A stretch of 64,000 nt of DNA from Castanea sativa (lineage: Eukaryota > Streptophyta > Magnoliopsida > Fagales > Fagaceae): positions 37,459,501-37,523,500 of the forward strand of contig NC_134013.1 in the NCBI RefSeq assembly GCF_040712315.1, in the 5' to 3' direction. This document shows, piece after piece, positions 56,830 to 64,000 of the stretch. The position numbers and the translations under genes are program-made. Every line of letters begins with the position of its first letter. Positions within the stretch are counted from its first letter, which is position 1. A model generated the notes under the pieces. The model worked only from the letters and a program-made list of their open reading frames with translations. It was not told the DNA's origin and did no database searches.

Positions 56830-59817
56830 TTACTATTATGAAAGATGATTTTTTTTTTTTTTGAGAAAGATTATGAAAGATGATTGAATCTTAAACTCCT
56901 GAGACTTAAAGATTTCAGTATTTATTATAATAATGTGCTTATGTATGTGATGGTTTAGAAAGTAGTCACGTTTTTCTCTCAATCAAAGGTATCACTTGTC
57001 CATATCAAAATGAGTAACCATATATATATATATAATACATATAAAGGAGATATAACATGATTTCTAAATACAAGTATGGGTGATACTGTTCTCTAATAAT
57101 TTTTTTTTTATAACTCCAATGATGCTAACGGTTTTATTTTTTAATGGATGAAAGTATGAAACCCATCTTCCTAGCTGGTGTTAGGCATCTGATATAAATT
57201 GTGAACATTTTAAAATACATTGCTGTACTTTTTCATGTTAATTATGTTAATCATTATCTGGTCTAGTTTGCTAGAAAAGTCGGTAGTCCTAATTCAAACT
57301 CCATGTCTATCATTTAATTGGGTGATGGATTAATTTATCAGAAAAGCATGTATGAGTATCTTCACCCCTCAAAGAAAGCTACATAATTATCAATTTCAAA
57401 ACTATTACTGAATTTATTCCCTAAAATTATTTGGAACTAATTGTTTATATTGTACCAGGATATCCACTCCAATTGACAATAACTTTTGTTGTTATTATTG
57501 CCTTTTTTTTTTACTCTCTCCAAAGTCTCGGAGCACACGTCAAACTTTTTAATGCATTTTCTTAAAGTGAATATATCTTTTAATAAATAAAAAAACACCT
57601 ATGCAAATTGAATAATTCATAGGTAACTAGTGTAATATATAATTACCACGACGCATTAATAGTTTACTATAGTGAAAAAGTTAAGAAAATTTGTTGCCCC
57701 AACTATCAATAAAAGGATGGGAAGATTAAAAAAAAAATTCACCTTAATATTTCATCATGATTACACTTTAATCCATGAACTATTGAAATACACGATTAAC
57801 CTTGCAATTTTAAAAATATGTTACACTTATCTATAAATTAGTTTTTCAATACTAAATTATATCAAATTAAACTCCAAGACATATGATAGAGAACACTGAA
57901 ATAGATTTATAATTTTGAAAGTTAAATAATGCATTTTGATATTTGAGAGAGTTACATTGTAATTGGGATTAATAGTTAGAATGAAAAAGTATAATTTTTG
58001 GCCTATTAATATAAGGATTTCTCAATGCTCATAGTATGGTACTATCCACTCTAACCTAACTACCTGATATGATATCTGATGCCAAAAGGAAAAAGTGTTT
58101 GACTCTATTAAGTTTTCAACATAATGCGATGACCTAAACTATAAGTAAGCTCTAAAAACTTTTTTTTTTTTTTTTTGGGGTTAAAATTTACAAATGACGT
58201 TCGATTTACGTATGTGTGTCCTCTGCAACTAGGAAATTTTAAGCCTTCAAAACTATTGTGCAGAAAAAGAAAATCATTTTTCATTCAAAAAGCCAAATTC
58301 TTAGAAAGCAACAGAGAGAAAATTGGTGTGACTAATTAATTAAAGATATCATTCGAGTAGTCACTTACTAGTGTCTAGTGTGATTATGAAATATGAGTCC
58401 TAGCTATTTCACGCTCATGATCATGACCTTAGTAAGTAGGCATCACCATAATTTCACCTCTTTTTTCCATTTTTGCATACTGACTACTGAGTAAACCTTA
58501 CTCTTCCCCTATTAAGGTGACGAGATGAAATAACATTTCACCTCTCTTCATAATTGCTTTAAAGCAGATTAACACTAATAAGCTTTTGTAGTTTGTCTTT
58601 CATCAAAATACTTTATCCTGTGGTTATCATTAATTTCCAGTACAAATTAATTATGAACTGTCAATCATACTTTGAAAAAATAAAAATCCACAGGAGATCC
58701 AAGAAAAAAGAATGGCAGTCAATTTTAATTTGTTGAGCAAATAGTGTTTTACACTTTTACGTACCCCTGGCCTCCTTTAATTTATGGGCCAGCCGGAATG
58801 GAATGAAAGTCAATACTTGTTTAATTCAACCTTATCATGATATGCAAGGGAGAAAAAATTGTTTGTTAAAACATGCATGGTAAGGTACGATGAAGTCCAA
58901 GGGCCATGAACCAAAGTTTTTTTAATTCTCAAGTGTACCACCAATTGCAATTAGTCATGAGAATGATTAACGTGAGAGTATAATTTTTATAATTTCAACA
59001 AATTCACACTTCAATAATATGAAAAATTAGCTTATATAAAAATAATATGAAAAATTAGAATGTTATTACCTCAAGGTTTACGTCAATGCCTTTTATACTA
59101 AGTTTAAAATCTCTTACATATGCACATGTTCAAATAAATAAAAAAATGCGCACACACAAATTATATATAAGTTTCTACCTAATAAATAACAATTGTTCAT
59201 AGTATTATGTAAAAGCTTGATATATTTAAATTATTTTTAGCTAGACAAACAAATGATATTGGAAAGGATAATCTTTCAAACTCTCTCATTTGCTAACTTT
59301 ACAGTATATAATTGGATATATGATTGAGTTTCTTAGGGTTCGTTTATATTGAACTCTTCATATTTTACACTAAATTAACTTTAGAGGATATTAATCTTAT
59401 TTGACGCGATTTGCATATTATTAATTTGTGCAAACCTTTAACATATATCTCAAATATACGTAGGGCTGATATAACGTGTAATTGTTACATCAGTGATACA
59501 GATAAAAATCCTATAAAAAAAAATGATAGAGATAAAAAGTACACACAAAACAAAAAAGTTACATATAAAAGATATGCCTACATATATAGATAAGCTGAAT
59601 TTTCAAAACAATATGCTATGCATGGTTTCTAGTTTCTAGCTATTATACATTACAAAACTATACTAATTCTCTCTCGCATCATAACATGTTTCAACGTGAT
59701 TAACATGAAATTAAACCAAATCATATATAGTACCGGTTGAGTGAAATCTATATTTACTGAATAAACTTGACAAAGTGAGCAATGATCAAAAGCAGCTGCT
59801 AGCTCAGCTTCTCCTCC

Positions 59818-59822
<5 letters not shown>

Positions 59823-59856
<34 letters not shown>
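59823..59856. repeat. (CT)n microsatellite
   Basis: About 17 CT units. Confidence 0.95.
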
Positions 59857-59859
<3 letters not shown>

Positions 59860-60852
59860 ATATATGATGATGACAGTATGTATGTTCCGTTCCCAATTAA
59901 GTTGTTTTCTCCATTAGGTGTGTGAGTGGAAGGTTCCTAAAACCCAAGGTTACCGTACGCCACATATATTTTTGTGAATGCATGATTAACAACTATCCAA
60001 AAACAGTGGAGTCAGTAATATTATATATATTGTAACCTTTGAGCAAAAGGAAAACTATGTGGGGGCATTTGGGCCTTGTTTTTCTTTTTATTTTATTCTT
60101 CAGCGTGTAAGAATCATCAACTTATGAACAATCATCCAAAAAACTTTTTTTTTTCAACGGCTGCTGTTCCAATATTCTCTTATCTTCATGGATCCACCAT
60201 GTTTAATTTGATTCCTCGAGAATTTCAACAAACCCCATTTCTCTTTAGTGGATCTGACAAATGATTCGATTTGCTAACCAAATCATTCAAAAAATCTAAC
60301 TCCCACTTGCTTTTTTCTTTCCATTATTAGTCCTATGTTATATTGTATTAATTTGTTTAAAAATCACAAATATTAATCTCTTAACTTATATATTAAAGTA
60401 TGGTAAACACACAATATTGTAATAATATGTAGTGTGCATTTGGCGTGAGCTTATTTAACTTTTTACTAATTACTTTTTATTAAAAATGTACTAAAGTATA
60501 CTTATATTTTTTTTTTAAATGAGAAAAAATGAAAATTTAAAAAACTATACATGAGTTTCTCAAAAAAAAAAAAAAAAAAAAAAACTATACATAATAGCTA
60601 AAAGGTAACCAAATAGTTTCTCAAAAAAAAAAAAAAGTTACCAAATAAGTTTAAGACAAATAGATACTTAAATGGACTCTAAATTTTAATTTATTATTTT
60701 GAAACTATATAATTTAGTCATTCGATACACCCTAATTATTGAGGTGAAAGGGGTTCAAGTGATAGTTGAGCGATAATGACATCAATTTTGTACCTCATAT
60801 TTGTTGTTTAAACCCTATCCCCTCCCCACTATTTACTTAAAAAAAAAAAAAG

Positions 60853-61345
60853 ATTAAAACACACTTTTAGCCCTTATAATTTGGAGTTGTTTTTATTTTG
60901 GTCAATTTACATTTCAAAAGTTTCATTTTGGTCATTCATGTTTGATTCTGTTTTTATGTTGGCACTATCATTCATTTTTGTTAGTAAATTGGTGACACCT
61001 AGCATTATATAGGTGATGTGTCTTAATAGATGACACTAATTTGGCACATAACAGTATAATCACTAACATAATAGATTTATGTAGGTGGCGTGTCTTAATG
61101 GACAACACTTATCTAAAACTTCTAAACCAAATTACTAATAAAAATGGACTTATATGAGTGACATGTCTTAAAGGATGACATTTCTCTAGCTCTTAACAAA
61201 TTAAAATTACTAATATAAAAATGGTCGATGGCGCAAATATATGAAAATGAAAATAAACATGAAGTGATAAAATAAAAATTTTGAAATGTAAAAATTTAAA
61301 ATGAAAACGACCTCAAATTTTATGGGCTAAAGTATACTTTAATTA
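60853..61345. mobile_element. MITE-like element with about 35-40 bp inverted ends (Mutator-like)
   Basis: The left end carries ACACTTTTAGCCCTTATAAT and TTTGGAGTTGTTTT; the reverse complement of the right end carries TATACTTTAGCCCATAAAAT and TTGAGGTCGTTTT. The two match with scattered differences over about 35-40 bp. A possible direct repeat ATTAAAA flanks both sides. Interior blocks (GGTGGCGTGTCTTAATGGA, GGTGATGTGTCTTAATAGA) are themselves repeated. Long inverted ends suggest the Mutator group. Confidence 0.6.
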
Positions 61346-61479
61346 AAAAGGTATAAAAATCAAGATTTTTTATATGAAAATATCACAACTTTTACTTCTT
61401 CTTTTTTTTGGTAAGAAACACACACATACAAGAGAGAAGAAATGAGGTGATTATATGAAATTCATGAGAAGTAAATTTT

Positions 61480-61600
61480 AGCTTAGTCAATTGGTAAAAT
61501 TCGATATCATTGAATAAAAGATATCAAATTAAATATTGTCTATACCAATAACTAATTGGCATTTGAACCTAATTATAAAATGTAATCATAACCACTTAGT
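61480..61600 (+). mobile_element. degenerate SINE, family B
   Basis: GCTTAGTCAATTGGTAAAAT (box A region), GAATAAAAGATATCAAATTAA (decayed box B region), CTATACCAATAACTAATTGG and AACCTAATTATAAAATG follow the order of the 55090 copy. Confidence 0.55.
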
Positions 61601-62149
61601 TTAAAGTTTAGCTTATCTATTTAAAAATAAATAAATTTAATAAAGAAATAGTAATCAAAAGGCAATAGGTATTTAGATCCCTTGCAATTATTGAACGGTG
61701 GAAATACTGTGGATGTGTGAGATGTAAAAGTTCGATGGAAGAAGAAATAATAATAAAAAAGTTAAAAATTATTTTGACTCAAGGGCTGGGATTGGAAGTG
61801 AGTTTTTAATTTTTAATCTCAGCCATTAGTTAGGTGACCAAATGTAGATCCGGGCAAGAGTTACAGGAGTCATTGATGGAGTACCTTGTCATGTCACATT
61901 GCTATTTACTAAAAGCTAAGCGTGATGCACGGTGGCTTATAAAGAAGTTAGGGAGAGAGAAAATTTTATCAATGATTGGTTCTCAAAAGCCTAAAAATAT
62001 TCCTTGGTTGAATCTTTTAAAATTTAAAGTAAAACAGGAAGCATAAAAAATAAAAATAAAAAGGGATATTTCTTAGCAATTTACTATTAATTAGTATCTC
62101 GTGCTTCTACTGGACTTCAATTTGGTTCCTATGATTAGGAAAGAAAGAT

Positions 62150-62153
<4 letters not shown>

Positions 62154-62194
<41 letters not shown>

Positions 62195-62306
62195 GGTGGA
62201 GAATGGAGATGCTGGGTCCTCTAGCTTCAAATTCCGATGGTAGCAGCCAATTGTTCGTAACGATGTTGCTTTTTGACCCTACATCATCGGTGCTTCCTAT
62301 GGTACA

Positions 62307-62345
<39 letters not shown>

Positions 62346-62347
62346 GT
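62154..62347. repeat. two (AT)n tracts bracketing about 115 bp
   Basis: (AT)n at about 62154-62191 and (AT)n with TGTA interruptions at about 62305-62347. The sequence between is GC-richer (GGGGTGGAGAATGGAGATGC) and non-coding. Confidence 0.9.
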
Positions 62348-62924
62348 ATGTATGTATGCTGCCCTCCTCTTCCATGTGAATCACATTTTCTAAGTATTTA
62401 ACTAAACCAATATTAATGCACATTATATATTGTAACAGTTAAAAGACCATATATCCACAAGGACCACAACTCATACATATTTACTCTCACAAAAAAAAAA
62501 AAAAATGTTTGGAGAGAAATGAAATACGAAAAGAGGAAAGGGCTTCAAAGTACGTATGGGGATGGAAATACCAATAACCACAAATTTGAGATGTCCTATA
62601 TTAATCATATAGCTGTATCCTATATATATGGAGGGCCAACTAAATTAAGATTTTGGCCACTTGACGCATGGCTGTTTGTGGTGTAAGATCTACGCTAGCT
62701 GATGATGAAGAAGTAACATTTCACTACGTGTATGTCTGTCTATATAAAAGAGACGACTGATGTCTGATGATGATGATGAAGTAACATTTAACAACTTGGG
62801 TGTTGGGACCATCCACCCTCATGACATTTGCAACGTCTGATTGACATGCATGTGAGTGAGATTCTTGCGTCTCTTTCTCTCACCTGTAATTTTATATCAT
62901 GTATTCTCATCACATAAATTATTA

Positions 62925-63060
62925 TTTTTATACAAAATAGAAATTCTACTCTAGTTTAATCTAAGTGTATATATGTGTGATCGAAGTTCCCTTCTGAAAA
63001 CTTGAACTCCAACTCTTACCTCCAATTACAAAATTAACCCATCAAAGAAATGCAAATATT
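62925..63060 (-). mobile_element. SINE, family A, reverse orientation
   Basis: On the minus strand GGAGTTCAAGTTTTCAGAAG, GGGAACTTCGATCACACATA, ACTTAGATTAAACTAGAGTAG and TTCTATTTTGTATAAAAATAA run collinear with the copy at 33402-33552. Confidence 0.75.
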
Positions 63061-63508
63061 AATGTAGAGTATCAATTATGCATGCCTTTAACTACTACAA
63101 AATTGCTCCATTTTATTTGGAAGCAAAGCTATGTTCGTTGATCTTTTTAATTTGTAAGTGTAGTCAGAGATATTTGTTTGGGGTTTATATTGTACCAGTA
63201 ATACAATACTTGAATTGCAAGCCTATCTTCTATTATACTCTAAGGCTGCCTTTCAAGGGTTTTCTATTCTGTATGTAAGCCTCTAAATTTGAATCAAATT
63301 AATTTTTCTATACTCTCTCTCTCTCAATAATAATTCTAATACGGTGTACTATGTCCTTGTCTACTTCCCCAAAGGTCACCAACTCACTCACATGCCTCAC
63401 TATGACAATGTCTTCTGACTCCCATAATACTCTCCTTTGTTAATGTCTTCTGGCCAATGGTGTCTTCTATATATATATAAATATATATATATATATACAC
63501 ACACACAC

Positions 63509-64000
63509 CAGGGCCGGCCCAACCTAATTTGTGATCTAAGGTGAAAGATTTATGTGAGGCATTTTATATACAAATAATAATTAAATAAAATTATTTAATA
63601 GTAATCAAATTGAGGTTAATTTGATGTATTAAATACATAAATTAATGAATAATACTAACTAAAACTAAGGTTAATTTCATATAGAGAATTGAGTATCATA
63701 GTTGAAAAATTAATTTAACAAAAAGAAACGAATTTTAAAAAGAAAATTAACTTATCTTGGATATATAATGATACATAGTTAATTACATTTATAATCTAAT
63801 TTATAATTTATGATATTAATTGATGTGTGGCTTTGTAGTAGATTAGTTTACAAATATAAAAGTTTCAAACTATTAGGGGAGATTAATCGTCATTGATGAT
63901 CTAACACATTTGCATTTTTTTTTTAAAGCCATGTTAGAAATAAAAAAGGAAAATGCTAAATGTACTACAAAATGTTCACAATATAACGTGACAATAACAG
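63509..64000 (+). mobile_element. possible left end of a hAT-type element running out of the window
   Basis: CAGGGCCGGCCCAACCTAAT, followed by CTAAGGTGAAAGATTTATGTG and AGGCATTTTATA, resembles the CAGGGSCGG-type terminal repeat of plant hAT elements. The other end is not in the window, so neither inverted repeat nor duplication can be tested. Confidence 0.4.

Larger units (their letters stand above)
54043..64000. other. 10-kb gene-free region, upstream of CNGC2
   Basis: The first several hundred bases are the promoter and 5' UTR region of the CNGC2 gene, with TG-rich and GA-rich tracts near 54080-54130. Beyond about 54.5 kb the DNA is AT-rich, with (AT)n microsatellites, SINEs, MITEs and a possible hAT terminus near the right edge. 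Frames at 55726-55980 and 61834-62046 show no family features. No gene is supported. Confidence 0.65.

Noticed and set aside
61834..62046. 70-aa frame
   Set aside because: No recognisable features and no splice context; likely chance.

Overview
The window is a stretch of nuclear chromosome from a flowering plant. It holds intron-rich genes with GT..AG splice sites, AT-rich spacers, SINEs, LINEs, MITEs and a Ty3/gypsy element. Gene content (saccharopine-dehydrogenase-like oxidoreductase, TrmH/SpoU methyltransferase, UFD2-type E4 U-box ligase, PTEN1, CNGC2) points to a eudicot. The style of the gypsy element and of its antisense ORF recalls woody rosids such as Fagaceae, but that is inference.

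Layout. 1-9.6 kb: the 3' part of a decayed Tat-lineage gypsy retrotransposon (gag, protease, RT, RNase H, a second RNase H, integrase, about nine 79-bp tandem repeats, an antisense ORF, 3' LTR). 10.7-13.6 kb (+): saccharopine-dehydrogenase-like gene, 2 exons, 451 aa. 14.8-16.2 kb (-): intronless family-1 UDP-glycosyltransferase, 462 aa, UGT708-like. 17.5-20.7 kb (+): TrmH/SpoU RNA 2'-O-methyltransferase, 6 exons, 374 aa. 22.6-31.4 kb (-): ubiquitin conjugation factor E4, 16 exons, 1039 aa. 33.2-38.0 kb (-): dead L1-type LINE with a SINE nested in its 3' part. 39.6-44.3 kb (-): PTEN phosphatase, 7 exons, 415 aa. 46.4-47.2 kb: probable solo LTR. 48.2-54.0 kb (-): cyclic nucleotide-gated channel CNGC2/DND1 type, 8 exons, 709 aa. 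54-64 kb: about 10 kb of gene-free DNA with SINEs, MITEs and (AT)n tracts.

All six gene models were spliced by hand. Every junction keeps frame and gives a length close to the known family, so the five multi-exon genes and the UGT all look intact. They do not form a pathway. Two of them, the E4 ligase and CNGC2, belong to families known from Arabidopsis immunity mutants. PTEN1 and the saccharopine-dehydrogenase-like gene are, from memory, neighbours in Arabidopsis too. No CRISPR, prokaryotic-type system or tRNA/rRNA gene was seen. The most unusual material is the Tat element's 3' region, the SINE families, an apparent N-myristoylation signal on PTEN1 and the pore triplet of the CNGC2-like channel.
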